From Bosea sp. 124 (GTDB lineage Bacteria > Pseudomonadota > Alphaproteobacteria > Rhizobiales > Beijerinckiaceae), in contig NZ_PZZM01000001.1 in assembly GCF_003046175.1 (NCBI RefSeq), forward strand, positions 3,613,001 to 3,677,000: 64,000 nt of DNA, given 5' to 3'. The stretch's first letter is position 1. Each line of letters starts with the position of its first letter. This document shows positions 20,059 through 28,990 of the stretch, piece by piece. The notes under the pieces are model-generated. The model had not been told where the DNA came from and did no database searches. It saw only the letters and a list, made by a program, of their open reading frames with translations. The position numbers and the translations under genes are program-made.

Positions 20059-21168
20059 ATGAGGATTCACGGTCAGGCCTACCGGACGATCTGGTTGGCG
20101 CAGGATGGCTGGCGCGTCTGCGTCATCGACCAGACACGGCTGCCCTTTCGCTTCGAGACCGTGACGCTATCCTCGGCCGAGGCGGCTGCCGAGGCGATCC
20201 GCAGCATGATCGTGCGGGGTGCGCCGCTGATCGGGGCAACGGCTGCCTATGGCATGGCGCTGGCGATGCGTGCGGAGCCGTCCGACGCGTCGCTGGAGGC
20301 AGCGCTTGTTTTGCTTGGCGCGACACGGCCGACCGCGGTCAACCTGCACTGGGCCCTGGCCCGGATGCGGGGGCGGCTCGTGGCGCTGTCGCCGGAGGAG
20401 CGGATGGCCGCCGCCTACAGCGAGGCCGCCGCGATCTGTGACGAGGATGTCGCGCTCTGCCGCGCCATCGGCGAGCATGGGCTCGGGCTGATCCGCGCCA
20501 TCGCCTCGGGGCGTCCGGCCGAGCGGGCCATCAACATCCTGACGCATTGCAATGCCGGCTGGCTCGCAACCGTCGACTGGGGCACGGCTTTGGCGCCGAT
20601 CTATCTCGCCCATGATGCCGGAATCCCCCTCCATGTCTGGGTCGACGAGACCAGGCCGCGCAACCAGGGGGCGGCGCTGACCGCCTATGAACTCGGGGCG
20701 CATGGCGTGCCGCACACCGTGATTGCCGACAATGCCGGCGGGCATCTCATGCAGCATGGCGAGGTCGACATGGTGATCGTCGGCACCGACCGGACGACGG
20801 CAACCGGCGATGTCGCAAACAAGATCGGGACCTACCTCAAGGCGCTGGCCGCGCACGACAACGGCGTGCCCTTCTATGTGGCGCTGCCCTCGCCGACGAT
20901 CGACTGGGGGCTGTCGGATGGCCTGCGCGAGATCCCGATCGAGGAGCGCGCGGCGCGCGAGGTCACGCATCTGACCGGGCTTGGCGAGGATGGCGAGGTG
21001 AGGTCGTTCCGTGTGGTCGCGCCTGGCAGCGACGCGGCGAATCCAGCTTTCGACGTGACGCCGGCGCGGCTCGTCACCGGGCTGATCACCGAGCGCGGCG
21101 TCACACCGGCCAGCGCGGAAGGGCTCGCCCGGCTGTTTCCGGATCAGGTGAGGGGAGCGGCGGCATGA
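20059..21168 (+). CDS. mtnA: S-methyl-5-thioribose-1-phosphate isomerase
   Basis: Interconverts 5-methylthioribose-1-phosphate and the ribulose form. A 369-residue eIF2B-like protein with the family marks [29 protein letters not shown] (catalytic Cys), [13 protein letters not shown] and [20 protein letters not shown] (catalytic Asp). Its TGA (21166-21168) overlaps the first ATG of a tandem minicistron array that leads to ald2, so translation of ald2 is probably coupled to mtnA through that array. Confidence 0.95.
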   Translation: MRIHGQAYRTIWLAQDGWRVCVIDQTRLPFRFETVTLSSAEAAAEAIRSMIVRGAPLIGATAAYGMALAMRAEPSDASLEAALVLLGATRPTAVNLHWALARMRGRLVALSPEERMAAAYSEAAAICDEDVALCRAIGEHGLGLIRAIASGRPAERAINILTHCNAGWLATVDWGTALAPIYLAHDAGIPLHVWVDETRPRNQGAALTAYELGAHGVPHTVIADNAGGHLMQHGEVDMVIVGTDRTTATGDVANKIGTYLKALAAHDNGVPFYVALPSPTIDWGLSDGLREIPIEERAAREVTHLTGLGEDGEVRSFRVVAPGSDAANPAFDVTPARLVTGLITERGVTPASAEGLARLFPDQVRGAAA

Positions 21169-21236
21169 GCAGGCCGGGGCGATGAACAGGGCAGGACGAT
21201 GAACAGGGCAGGACGATGAACAGGGCACGGCGATGA
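21165..21236 (+). repeat. Four tandem 17-nt units forming overlapping minicistrons
   Basis: Four head-to-tail 17-nt units (consensus gatgaacagggcaggac, the first and last diverged) fill the mtnA-ald2 spacer. Each unit begins an ATG that reads six codons and stops at a TGA overlapping the next ATG by ATGA: ORFs 21165-21185 (MSRPGR), 21182-21202 (MNRAGR), 21199-21219 (MNRAGR), 21216-21236 (MNRARR). The first ATG overlaps the mtnA stop and the last TGA overlaps the ald2 start at 21233. Each ATG has an AGGG about 7 nt upstream. Because 17 is not a multiple of 3, successive ATGs lie in different frames yet remain coupled. Confidence 0.85.
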
Positions 21237-21877
21237 GCAAGGACGAAATCGGCGAGGCGATCGTCGCGGTCGCGCAGGCGATCGACAGGGCGGGCTTCTG
21301 CCCGTCGAAATCGGGCAATGTCTCGGCGCGGACGCAGGCCGGTTTCCTGATCACCCCCTCGGGGCTGCCCTATGCGGAGACGACGCCCGGGGATCTGATC
21401 GCATTGTCGCTTGATGGCGCGGTGCTGTCGGGGGCCGGCAAGCCGTCCTCGGAATGGCCGTTCCATGCTGCGATCTACCGCGCGCGGCCGGAGGCGCAGG
21501 CGATCGTGCACACCCATTCGCCGCGCGCCACGGCGCTCTCCGCGACGCGGCGCGGCATCCCCGCCTTTCACTACATGATCGCGCTTTGCGGCGGCGCCGA
21601 CGTGCGCTGCGCGGAGTACGCGACCTTCGGCACGCCGGAGCTGGCGGAAAATGCGATGCGCGCGCTGGAGGGGCGGAAAGCGGTGCTGCTCGCCAATCAC
21701 GGGGTCATCGCGTTCGGCGCTTCGCTCGCTGGCGCGCATCAGATCGTCGCGGAGGTCGAGAACCTCGCCGGGCAGTATCTCGACATCCTCGCATCGGGCC
21801 TTGAGCCGGTCATCCTCGACGATGAGGAAATGGCACGCGTCAGCGCGAAATTTGCTGGCTACGGCAAGGTCGGCTGA
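21233..21877 (+). CDS. ald2: Class II aldolase, probable 5-(methylthio)ribulose-1-phosphate aldolase
   Basis: A 214-residue zinc aldolase of the FucA/AraD family: catalytic E74 in SSEWPFH and zinc ligands H93, H95 (VHTHS) and H156 (ANHGVIAF). The YMIALCGGADVRCAEYATFG segment resembles the Ald2 group. Next to mtnP and mtnA the likely reaction is cleavage of 5-methylthioribulose-1-phosphate (or 5-deoxyribulose-1-phosphate) into DHAP and an aldehyde, the DHAP shunt known from Rhodospirillum rubrum and some Escherichia coli. MtnB (a dehydratase of the same fold) is the main alternative; against it, no mtnC/D/E genes are nearby. Translation starts at the last ATG of the minicistron array. Confidence 0.8.
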   Translation: MSKDEIGEAIVAVAQAIDRAGFCPSKSGNVSARTQAGFLITPSGLPYAETTPGDLIALSLDGAVLSGAGKPSSEWPFHAAIYRARPEAQAIVHTHSPRATALSATRRGIPAFHYMIALCGGADVRCAEYATFGTPELAENAMRALEGRKAVLLANHGVIAFGASLAGAHQIVAEVENLAGQYLDILASGLEPVILDDEEMARVSAKFAGYGKVG

Positions 21878-21885
21878 AACGAATA

Positions 21886-21916
21886 GAGCCCCGGTCCGAT
21901 ATGGGCCGGGGCTCAT
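21886..21916. terminator. Bidirectional terminator between ald2 and DapA-family gene
   Basis: GAGCCCCGGTCC (21886-21897) / GGGCCGGGGCTC (21903-21914) is a 12-bp stem with one mismatch and a 5-nt loop, followed by ATT. It lies between convergent genes and probably terminates both. Confidence 0.75.
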
Positions 21917-21933
21917 TGATGCCGCATTTTGCG

Positions 21934-22869
21934 TCAGGCCTTGGTCCAGCCCGCGTACCAGGTGTTGAACAGCGCGAGCTGCGTACGGGCGTAGTGCTTC
22001 TGGCCCGTGGTCAGGCTGTCGGAGGCGTTGAAGTGCAGCTCGTATTCCGGGCTGCCTTCGAGAACCATCAGGTATTTGTAGAACAGCACGAGGTCCGGCC
22101 CCTCGTCGAAGCTCGACAGCACGGCGAGCGCCCCATCGAGTTCGAGCGCCTTGGCACGCGCCCCGACATCGCCCTTCGCGGCCTGCTCGCAGAGCGCGAC
22201 CAGATGCAGGACAGGCTTGGGCAGGACGTTGCCGATGCCGGTGATGGCGCCGCTGGCGCCGCAATTGACGAAGCCGTGGAAGACCTGCGTGTCGACCCCG
22301 ACCATCAGCGTGATGTCGTCCGACTGGCCGGTGATGTTCTCCGCCGCATAGGTCAGGCTCTTGGCGCCGCCGAACTCCTTGAAGCCGATCAGGTTCGGGA
22401 ACTTGGCGCGGAGCTGGAAGAACAGGTCGGCGCGGGTCTCGAAGCCGTAATAGGGGCTGTTGTAGATCACCGCGGGCAGGCCGTTGGCGGCTTCCAGGAT
22501 CGCGGCGAAATGCGCGGCCTGGGCCGATGCGGAGGGGCCGCGCGAGAGCACGCGGGGGATGACCATCAGCCCCTTGGCGCCGACATCGCTGGCATGCTTG
22601 GCGAAGGCCGCGGCGCGCTGCGTGTTCTGGGCGCCGGTGCCGACGATCACGGGAACGCCGGCCTTGGCGAGCCTGGCGACGCCCTCCTGCCGCTGTTCAT
22701 CGGTGAGCAGCGGCCAGTCGCCCATCGAGCCGCAATAGACGACCGCCGACATGCCGGCGGCGATCAGCTCCTTGCCCTTGCGGACGAGCGCATCAAAATC
22801 GGGGGTGAGGTCCGCCTTGCAGGGCGTCATGAGGGCGGGAATGGTGCCGGTGAAGACATCCGAAGCCAT
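21934..22869 (-). CDS. DapA-family lyase, probable 1-pyrroline-4-hydroxy-2-carboxylate deaminase
   Basis: A 311-residue (beta/alpha)8 Schiff-base enzyme. The lysine is K164 (LIGFKEFGG) and the conserved tyrosine Y136 (VIYNSPYYGF). The pyruvate-loop GTTGE of true DapA is replaced by CGSMGDWPLLT. That motif and the overall wording (GKELIAAGMSAVVY, GLMVIPRVLSRG, LSSFDEGPDLVL) match, from memory, the rhizobial hydroxyproline-pathway deaminase that makes 2-oxoglutarate semialdehyde; the name is therefore probable, not certain. It is the last gene of the ABC/GntR/M24 operon. No proline epimerase, hydroxyproline dehydrogenase or semialdehyde dehydrogenase is in the window. Confidence 0.75.
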   Translation of the reverse strand: MASDVFTGTIPALMTPCKADLTPDFDALVRKGKELIAAGMSAVVYCGSMGDWPLLTDEQRQEGVARLAKAGVPVIVGTGAQNTQRAAAFAKHASDVGAKGLMVIPRVLSRGPSASAQAAHFAAILEAANGLPAVIYNSPYYGFETRADLFFQLRAKFPNLIGFKEFGGAKSLTYAAENITGQSDDITLMVGVDTQVFHGFVNCGASGAITGIGNVLPKPVLHLVALCEQAAKGDVGARAKALELDGALAVLSSFDEGPDLVLFYKYLMVLEGSPEYELHFNASDSLTTGQKHYARTQLALFNTWYAGWTKA

Positions 22870-22929
22870 GGAGCGTTTCCTTTGCGTTTTCTTGGGCAGG
22901 CTTGAACGATCGGGAGATGGGGCAGGAGC

Positions 22930-22956
22930 GGCCCCGACGGCGTTTCGGTCGGGGCC
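22930..22956 (-). other. Intercistronic hairpin
   Basis: GGCCCCGAC (22930-22938) and GTCGGGGCC (22948-22956) form a perfect 9-bp stem with a 9-nt loop in the 111-bp gap between the M24 peptidase stop and the DapA-family start. No T-run follows on the minus strand, so partial termination or mRNA processing that lowers expression of the last gene is plausible. Confidence 0.5.
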
Positions 22957-22980
22957 CGGTGGTCTGAGGCGCGACGCGGC

Positions 22981-24192
22981 TCAGGATTCGTAGTGGAAGG
23001 GATCGTCGACGGTGTGTGACGGCTGGGTGAACCAGTGCGCGCCGTCGGCCGCCATATAGGCGATGTCCTCGAGCCGCACACCGAATTCGCCGTAGATGCA
23101 CATCATCGGCTCGACCGAGAAGCACATGCCGAGCTGAAGCGGGGTCTTGTTGCCCTTCACCATGAAGGCCTCCTCATGGACATCTAGGCCGAGGCCGTGG
23201 CCGGTGCGGTGCGGCAGGCCGGGCACCTTGTAGCCGGGGCCGAAGCCCGCCGCCTCGATGACGCCGCGCGCGCCGAAATCGACGTTCTCGCAAGGCGCAC
23301 CGAGCTTCGCGGCTTCGAAGCCGGCGAGCTGCGCCTTCTTCTCGAGGTTCCAGATCTCGCGCTGGCGGTCGCTCGGCTCGCCGAAGACATAGGTGCGGGT
23401 GATGTCGGAGCGATAGCCGCCGACCTTGGTGCCCATGTCGATCAGCACCATGTCGCCGTCCTGAAGCGTCTGCTCGTAGGGCACACCATGGGGATAGGCG
23501 GTCGCCTCGCCGAACTGGGCGGCACCGCTGGTCCAGCTCATGCCGAGCTTGCGGTGGGCCTGGTCGAGGAACATCTTGACCTGCGCCGTTGTGACGCCGA
23601 CCTGCAGGGCGCGGGCGGCGGCGCGGTGCACCTCCATGGTGATGTCCATGGCACGCTGGATCAGGGCGATCTCGGCTGCCGATTTCAGCTGCCGGCAGGC
23701 GGCGGTGATGGAATTGCCATGGGTGAAGGAGAAGCGGTTGCCGGCCTTGCGCAGGCCGTCGGCGATGTAGAACGGGGTATGCGGATCGAGCGCGACCTGG
23801 CCGCTCTCGTAGCCCATGCTGCGGATCGTTTCGATCACCAGCTCGGTCGGGTCCTCATGTTCTTCCCAGCAACGGACGTCGTCGCCGAATTTCATGTATT
23901 CGCGCGTCTTCGGCTCCTCGAAGGCCGGGCTGAGATAGGCGATTTCGCCCTCGACGGGGATGATCGCGCCATGCAGGCGTTCGGTCAGATTGAGCTGGAT
24001 GCCGGTGAAATAGGCCAGGCTAGTCGAGGTGTCGAGATAGAGCGCCTGCAGGCCCTGCTCACGCAGCAGCGCCTGCGCCTTGGCGACGCGCTCCTTGAAT
24101 TCCTTCACCGCGATCGGCTCGATGCCGTCCGTCATCGGCTTCAGCCTGGCGAGTTCCGCCTCGAAGCTCGATCCGCCCACTCCGATCGTCAT
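22981..24192 (-). CDS. M24 family metallopeptidase (Xaa-Pro peptidase / ectoine-hydrolase-like)
   Basis: A 403-residue protein with a creatinase-type N-terminal domain (to ~170) and a pita-bread catalytic domain. Five metal ligands are visible: the two Asp of LIDMGTKVGGYRSDITRTY, the His of GHGLGLDVHEE, and the Glu residues in FSVEPMM and VRLEDIAY, so it should be active. M24 enzymes of this size cut Xaa-Pro bonds or related amides such as N-acetyl-diaminobutyrate precursors. It follows the GntR gene by 80 bp in the same operon. Next to a hydroxyproline-type deaminase, a prolidase-like role on imported dipeptides is the best guess. Confidence 0.88.
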   Translation of the reverse strand: MTIGVGGSSFEAELARLKPMTDGIEPIAVKEFKERVAKAQALLREQGLQALYLDTSTSLAYFTGIQLNLTERLHGAIIPVEGEIAYLSPAFEEPKTREYMKFGDDVRCWEEHEDPTELVIETIRSMGYESGQVALDPHTPFYIADGLRKAGNRFSFTHGNSITAACRQLKSAAEIALIQRAMDITMEVHRAAARALQVGVTTAQVKMFLDQAHRKLGMSWTSGAAQFGEATAYPHGVPYEQTLQDGDMVLIDMGTKVGGYRSDITRTYVFGEPSDRQREIWNLEKKAQLAGFEAAKLGAPCENVDFGARGVIEAAGFGPGYKVPGLPHRTGHGLGLDVHEEAFMVKGNKTPLQLGMCFSVEPMMCIYGEFGVRLEDIAYMAADGAHWFTQPSHTVDDPFHYES

Positions 24193-24272
24193 GGTCTCTT
24201 ATCCTCGTTGGTCAGTCTTGAGAGTTCGTGGTGTCGAAAACGATGGCGTGTCAGGCCGCGGGTGAAACCTCT

Positions 24273-24992
24273 TCAGGCCGCAGGCGCTTGCGTCCCGGCC
24301 AGCCCGTCCTCGTGTGGTTCGAGGAGTTGGAGCAGGTCGTGGCGGACGGCGAGCACGTGGTCGAGCGTCAGCCGCGCCGCGCCCTCGGCGTCGCCGGCCC
24401 GGCAGAGATCCAGCAGGGCGGCATGCTCCCGCTTGGCCCGGGTGGTCGCGCCGTCCGACATGGCGAGCTGGACGCGGGTGTAGCGGTCGGTGTTGGCGAG
24501 CAGCATCCTGACCAGCTCGAAGGTCTGGTTGCGTCCGGCAGCCCGGTAAAGCGACAGGTGATATTCGGTGTTGAGTTCGCCCCAGGCATCGAGATCGCCA
24601 TTGGCGATGGCCGTGGCGTAGTCGGCGAGGATGGTCTCCGCCCGGGCAAAATCGCTCGCCTGGAGCCGCGGCACGGCGCGCCGCATCAGGTCGGGCTCGA
24701 GCGTGGCGCGCAGGTCGAAGAGCTCGGCGATGTCGGATGCCGAGAGCGCGGTCACGACCGCACCGCGATGCGGGTGGAGCGTGACCAGCCCCTCGGCTGC
24801 GAGTTGGTGGAAGGCCTCGCGGATCGGGATGCGGCTGATGCCGAACTCCTTTGCCAGCGCGTCCTGCCGCAGCGCCTCGCCGGCGGCGACGGAGCCGGAG
24901 AGGATGCGCCGGCGCAGTTCGGCCACTGCGGCGCCGGTCACCGTCTGCCGGAACTGTGGCAGCGTCGAACGCATGGAGAGGGGGCCGGTCAT
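24273..24992 (-). CDS. GntR family regulator (FadR/FCD subgroup)
   Basis: A 239-residue regulator. The winged-helix domain (about 10-80) contains LRQDALAKEFGISRIPIREA, the typical GntR recognition helix, and HPHRGAVVTALS. The C-terminal FCD helical domain (90-225) shows the ligand-pocket DLRATLEPDLMRRAV and the metal-type histidines. Embedded in the operon, 10 bp after a permease gene, it probably controls the whole catabolic island; a candidate operator lies in the divergent promoter region near 29 kb. An alternative start at 24974 removes six residues. Confidence 0.92.
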   Translation of the reverse strand: MTGPLSMRSTLPQFRQTVTGAAVAELRRRILSGSVAAGEALRQDALAKEFGISRIPIREAFHQLAAEGLVTLHPHRGAVVTALSASDIAELFDLRATLEPDLMRRAVPRLQASDFARAETILADYATAIANGDLDAWGELNTEYHLSLYRAAGRNQTFELVRMLLANTDRYTRVQLAMSDGATTRAKREHAALLDLCRAGDAEGAARLTLDHVLAVRHDLLQLLEPHEDGLAGTQAPAA

Positions 24993-25002
24993 GGGGGCTC
25001 GC

Positions 25003-25857
25003 TTACTGGGCCTTGTAGCGGCGCTGCACCAGCAGCCCGGAGATGGCCGTCAGCGAGAGCGTCGTCAGCATCAGGATGAAGGCGATCGCTGCCGCGAAGG
25101 GCCAGTTATTGTTCACCGCGAACTCGCGATACAGCATCGGCGCCATCATCTGGAAGCGCGCGCCGCCGAGCAGGAAGGGCGTGGCATAGGCGTTCATCGC
25201 AAGGATGAAGACGAGGATGCCGCCGGTGGCGATGCCGGGCAGCGCGAGCGGCAATACGACATGCCAGAAGCGCCGTGCCGGATCGGCTCCCAGGCTGTCG
25301 GCAGCCTCCTCGAGCCGCGCATCGATGCCTTCGATCACACTTTGCAGCGTCAGGATCATATAGGGCAGGTTAATCGAGAGGATGCCGATGGAGACGGCGA
25401 ACGAGGTGTAGAGCAGCGAGATGCCCGGCCCGCCGAGCGCAGTGTAGATGGCATCGATGATGCCGCCCTTTGCGAGCACGCCCATCCAGCCGAGCGCACG
25501 CACCGTCGAGCCGATGAACAGTGGCAGGATGATCAGCAGCACGCCGATCGACTTCCAGCGGCTCTGCGAGCGGGCGAGCTTGTAGGCGATCGGGAAGCCG
25601 AGGATCAGGCAGAGCAGCGTCGTGACGATGGCGATGCCGAAGGTCGTCCAGAGAACCCCGGTATAGAACGGGTCCGTGACGAAGCGGAGATAGTTCTCCG
25701 GCGTGAACGCGTCGACCATGAAGGTCCTGCGGTCGTATTTGTTCAGGCTGAAGCGGGCGAGCAGCGCCAGCGGCAGCACGAGCGACAGCAGGACGACCAT
25801 GGTCGCCGGCCCGATGAGCAATGAAGCGGTGAGCCCCTCGGGCCGACGGCGCGTCAT
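25003..25857 (-). CDS. ABC transporter permease (PotB-like)
   Basis: A 284-residue permease with six predicted helices and the EAA loop EEAADSLGADPARRFWHVVLPL, which contacts the ATPase. It belongs to the spermidine/putrescine-type (Fe3+/amine/peptide) importer group. The ATG at 25857 is 2 bp beyond the binding-protein stop; a longer in-frame reading into the binding protein gene has no family support. It works with the second permease (28.0-29.0 kb), the ATPase and the binding protein encoded upstream in the same operon. Confidence 0.92.
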   Translation of the reverse strand: MTRRRPEGLTASLLIGPATMVVLLSLVLPLALLARFSLNKYDRRTFMVDAFTPENYLRFVTDPFYTGVLWTTFGIAIVTTLLCLILGFPIAYKLARSQSRWKSIGVLLIILPLFIGSTVRALGWMGVLAKGGIIDAIYTALGGPGISLLYTSFAVSIGILSINLPYMILTLQSVIEGIDARLEEAADSLGADPARRFWHVVLPLALPGIATGGILVFILAMNAYATPFLLGGARFQMMAPMLYREFAVNNNWPFAAAIAFILMLTTLSLTAISGLLVQRRYKAQ

Positions 25858-25859
25858 GA

Positions 25860-26903
25860 TCAGCGACGCTCCAGCGTGCGGCGCCACCAATCGTTCATGT
25901 CGTCGCGGACGGCGCTGAGCTGAGGATAGGGCGCGGGCAGCAGCTTCGTGCCCTCCGGCATGGCCAGACGCTTGGCGACTTCGCCTTCCAGCGCTGCATT
26001 GGTGATGGTCGGCTGATAGCCCATGCTGTCGGCGAAGCCGCGCTGGGCGCGCGGGTCGAGCGCGGCGTTGATATAGGCGAAGGCGGCGGCCTTGTTGGGC
26101 GCGTTCTTCAGCACGCACATGCTGGAGACATAGGTCATGCAGCCCTCGGCCGGGAAGGACGAGGTCATCTCGACGCCGCCCTTGTTCCAGAACAGTACGC
26201 GGGCATGCCAGACGAGGCCGACATCGATCTCGCCGGACTTGATCCCGGGGGCGAAGGCCTCGGTCGAGGTGTAGATCTTGGCGCCGGCCTTGACGAGCTT
26301 CTCCATGCTCGCCTTGACCTCGGCGATCTTGCCCGGATCGCCCTGCTGCTTCAGGGCGGCGGCCATCGCGACCCAGATGTAGCTGTTGTCGAGAATGCCG
26401 ACCTTGCCGCCATAGGCCTCCATCTCGGTGTAGCTCTTCGGCGGCGTCTTCACGCGCTCGGGGCTGTAGGCGATGACCTGTGGGCTGTAGATATGCGGGA
26501 TCGAATAGGGCGTCGCGAAGGTCGGCTGGACGTATTTGAGGTTGGGAACCTTGCCCTCGTCGAGCGGCTCCAGCATCCCGGCATCTTCGAGATCGTAGGC
26601 GGCGGGGGCCTGCACGCAGATGACGTCGACGCTGCCGCGCGGCAGGCGGCGCTGGGCGATCGACTTGGCGACGCGGGTCGGTTCGGTGCCGGCGTCCTGG
26701 ACGACCTCGAGGCCCTTCGGCTTGAGCAGCGGGTCCTCGATGTTCTGGGTCAGGAGCTTGGCGTAGTCGCCGCCCCAGGTGCTCATCACGACGCGGCCGG
26801 AAGCTTCCTGCGCGCGCAGGATCGCTGGGGCGAAGGGCGCTGCGGCGGCGCCCGCAGCCAGTGTCAGCAGATGGCGTCGATTGGGCTTGAACAGATCCGT
26901 CAT
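25860..26903 (-). CDS. ABC transporter substrate-binding protein (PotD/PotF-like)
   Basis: A 347-residue periplasmic binding protein. The N-terminus NRRHLLTLAAGAAAAPFAPA is a twin-arginine-like signal with cleavage near AILRAQEA. The mature protein starts GRVVMSTWGGDYAKL, typical of extracellular solute-binding family 1/8 for polyamine-like or opine-like ligands. The ligand cannot be deduced; context (peptidase, deaminase, amidohydrolase, GGT) suggests an amino-acid derivative or small peptide. It is followed directly by the PotB-like permease. Confidence 0.9.
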   Translation of the reverse strand: MTDLFKPNRRHLLTLAAGAAAAPFAPAILRAQEASGRVVMSTWGGDYAKLLTQNIEDPLLKPKGLEVVQDAGTEPTRVAKSIAQRRLPRGSVDVICVQAPAAYDLEDAGMLEPLDEGKVPNLKYVQPTFATPYSIPHIYSPQVIAYSPERVKTPPKSYTEMEAYGGKVGILDNSYIWVAMAAALKQQGDPGKIAEVKASMEKLVKAGAKIYTSTEAFAPGIKSGEIDVGLVWHARVLFWNKGGVEMTSSFPAEGCMTYVSSMCVLKNAPNKAAAFAYINAALDPRAQRGFADSMGYQPTITNAALEGEVAKRLAMPEGTKLLPAPYPQLSAVRDDMNDWWRRTLERR

Positions 26904-26974
26904 CGCGGTGATCCCCTCGTTTCGGGTTGGCGTTCGTTGTAAAAGTCGCTCAGGCAGTGGTCGTGCAGTCGGTG

Positions 26975-28069
26975 TCAGGTCAGAGCCGGGACCGTGGTCT
27001 CGCTGGCGTCGAACAGGCGCTCGTTCAGGCCGTCCCAGGTGATGGCGACGCTCTCGCCCATGGCGCGGCGTGTCCCGCCCATTGCGCCCGTCGGCTCGTG
27101 CAAGGCGAGGCTGCTGCCATCCTCGAAGGAGAGCAGATAGTCGACATGGCCGCCGACATAGGTCGCGTCCTCGACGCGGGCGGTCGCTCGCGGCGGCGCC
27201 GCATCGCCTTCCCGGTGTAGCCGGACGCGCTCGGGGCGCAGCGCCAGCGTGTGCTGCCCGCGCTGGGCATAGCTGCGGGCGAGCTTCACGACACTGCCGC
27301 CGGGCAGGCGAAAGGTGTCGGCGTCGACAAGCTCGCCGGTGACGAGATTGCTGTGGCCGATGAAGCGGGCGACGAAGGGGTTCAGCGGCTGCTCGTAGAG
27401 CTCTTCCTGCGTGCCGACCTGCTGGACCTTGCCCTCGTTCATCAAAACCAGCCGGTCGGCCATGGTCATGGCCTCGTCCTGGTCATGCGTCACCATCAGC
27501 GCTGTCAGCCCGGCGGCGCGCTGAAGCTGGCGGATTTCGCGGGCAACCGACTGGCGCAGATTGGCGTCGAGGTTCGACAGCGGCTCGTCGAGCAGCAGCA
27601 CTTTGGGCCGGATCGCCAGCGCGCGCGCCAGGGCGACGCGCTGCTGCTGGCCGCCCGAGAGCTGGCGCGGGAAGCGGTCCGCCATGGCGGTCAGCTTGAC
27701 CATCGCCAGCGTCTCCTCGAGGCGCCGGTCGATCTCGGGTTTGGGCAGCTTGCGCATGCGCAGACCGAAGGTGACGTTCTGCGCCACCGTCAGATGCGGG
27801 AACAGCGCATAGCTCTGGAAGACCATGCCCATTTCGCGCTGATAGGGCGGCAGCGAAGCGTAGTCCTTGCCCTCGACCAGGATGCGGCCGCTTGTGGCGG
27901 CGACGAAGCCGGCAACGAGGCGCAAGGTCGTCGTCTTGCCGCAGCCGGAAGGGCCGAGCAGGACGAGCATCTCGCCCTGGCGGACATCGAGATTGACGTC
28001 CTCGACCGCTGCGGTCGAGCCGTAGATCTTGGTCAGACCCTCGATGCGGAGATGGGAAGAGGTGCTCAT
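26975..28069 (-). CDS. ABC transporter ATP-binding protein (PotA-like)
   Basis: A 364-residue importer ATPase: Walker [12 protein letters not shown]-loop [16 protein letters not shown], signature [15 protein letters not shown], Walker [13 protein letters not shown], and a C-terminal TOBE regulatory domain (~280-355, [12 protein letters not shown]). The ATG at 28069 overlaps the TGA of the upstream permease by 4 bp. It energises the importer formed with the two permeases of this operon. Confidence 0.94.
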   Translation of the reverse strand: MSTSSHLRIEGLTKIYGSTAAVEDVNLDVRQGEMLVLLGPSGCGKTTTLRLVAGFVAATSGRILVEGKDYASLPPYQREMGMVFQSYALFPHLTVAQNVTFGLRMRKLPKPEIDRRLEETLAMVKLTAMADRFPRQLSGGQQQRVALARALAIRPKVLLLDEPLSNLDANLRQSVAREIRQLQRAAGLTALMVTHDQDEAMTMADRLVLMNEGKVQQVGTQEELYEQPLNPFVARFIGHSNLVTGELVDADTFRLPGGSVVKLARSYAQRGQHTLALRPERVRLHREGDAAPPRATARVEDATYVGGHVDYLLSFEDGSSLALHEPTGAMGGTRRAMGESVAITWDGLNERLFDASETTVPALT

Positions 28070-28986
28070 CAGACGACCTTGCTCAGCTTGACGTACCGGT
28101 CGATCGCCAGCAGCAGCGCCGCGATCACGGCCGTCTGGACGACGACGACCGAGGCGACGAGGGGATCGAAGCGGTATTCGAGATATTGCAGCACGGAGAT
28201 CGGGAAGGTGATCATTCCGGGGCTGATCAGGAACAGCGTCATCTCGATGTTCTCGAACGACACGATGAAGGCGAAGAGTGCAGCCGCGATGATGCCCTGC
28301 CGCATCATCGGCAAGGTCACGCTCCAGAGCACGCGGCCGGGCGAGGCGCCGAGATTGGCCGCAGCCTCCTCGATCGAGCGGTCTAGTTGCACCAGATTGG
28401 CGACGCAGAGGCGCACCACCCAGGGTGTCGTGATCAGGAGATGCGCCAGGATCAGCACCCAGTCGGAACCGATCAGCGGAAACTCGGTGCGAATCTCGAT
28501 GTCGACCATCAGCACATAGATGCCGAGGCCGATGACGACGCCGGGAACGGTGAGGGGCGAGAGCAGCAGCACATTGAGCAGGCCGCGGCCGGGAAAACTG
28601 TAGCGCACCAAAGCGATGCTGGCCGGGACGCCGATCAGCAAGCTGCAGAATGTCGCCATGGCAGCGACGCGCAGGCTGGTGCCCAGCGACTGCCCGAATT
28701 TCGGGAATTCGGCGAGCCGGCCGTACCAGGACAGGGTGTAGCCGCTCGGCGGGAAGGTCACCACGCCATCGGCAAACAGGCTCATGAAGGCCGTCATCAG
28801 CAGCGGAATCAGCATCAGCGCGACGCCGATGACGACGAGCAGGCGGACAAGGCCATTCAACGCCGCGACGCTGGCCGGATGGCCCGGCACAGCCGTTCCG
28901 GGCGCTAATGCGACTGAATTCTGCGTGACCGCCAACCGGCTGACTCCCCTCGAAAGCCCGCTCAGGAGACCGGAGAAAGGATGCAT
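28069..28986 (-). CDS. ABC transporter permease (PotC-like), first gene of operon
   Basis: A permease of up to 305 residues with six helices and the EAA loop EEAAANLGASPGRVLWSVTL. The ATG at 28986 gives an unusually long 46-residue N-terminal tail and has no ribosome site; a TTG at 28935 (in frame, 17 codons in) is preceded by AGGGGAG with 8-nt spacing and may be the true start, giving 288 residues. It is the first gene of the minus-strand catabolic operon and is divergent from the amidohydrolase gene, with the shared promoter in the 135-bp gap. Confidence 0.88.
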   Translation of the reverse strand: MHPFSGLLSGLSRGVSRLAVTQNSVALAPGTAVPGHPASVAALNGLVRLLVVIGVALMLIPLLMTAFMSLFADGVVTFPPSGYTLSWYGRLAEFPKFGQSLGTSLRVAAMATFCSLLIGVPASIALVRYSFPGRGLLNVLLLSPLTVPGVVIGLGIYVLMVDIEIRTEFPLIGSDWVLILAHLLITTPWVVRLCVANLVQLDRSIEEAAANLGASPGRVLWSVTLPMMRQGIIAAALFAFIVSFENIEMTLFLISPGMITFPISVLQYLEYRFDPLVASVVVVQTAVIAALLLAIDRYVKLSKVV

Positions 28987-28990
28987 CTGT

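Noticed and set aside
21165..21236. CRISPR or other spaced repeat array at the mtnA-ald2 junction
   Set aside because: Units are directly contiguous with no spacers, and each reads as a start-stop minicistron.
21233..21877. MtnB (methylthioribulose-phosphate dehydratase) assignment
   Set aside because: The fold is shared, but the SSEW catalytic block, the GGADVRCA-type segment and the absence of mtnC/D/E nearby favour an aldolase; kept only as an alternative.
25858..26118. N-terminal extension of the PotB-like permease into the binding-protein gene
   Set aside because: The extension is an alternative frame of the binding protein; a clean ATG at 25857 gives the normal permease.
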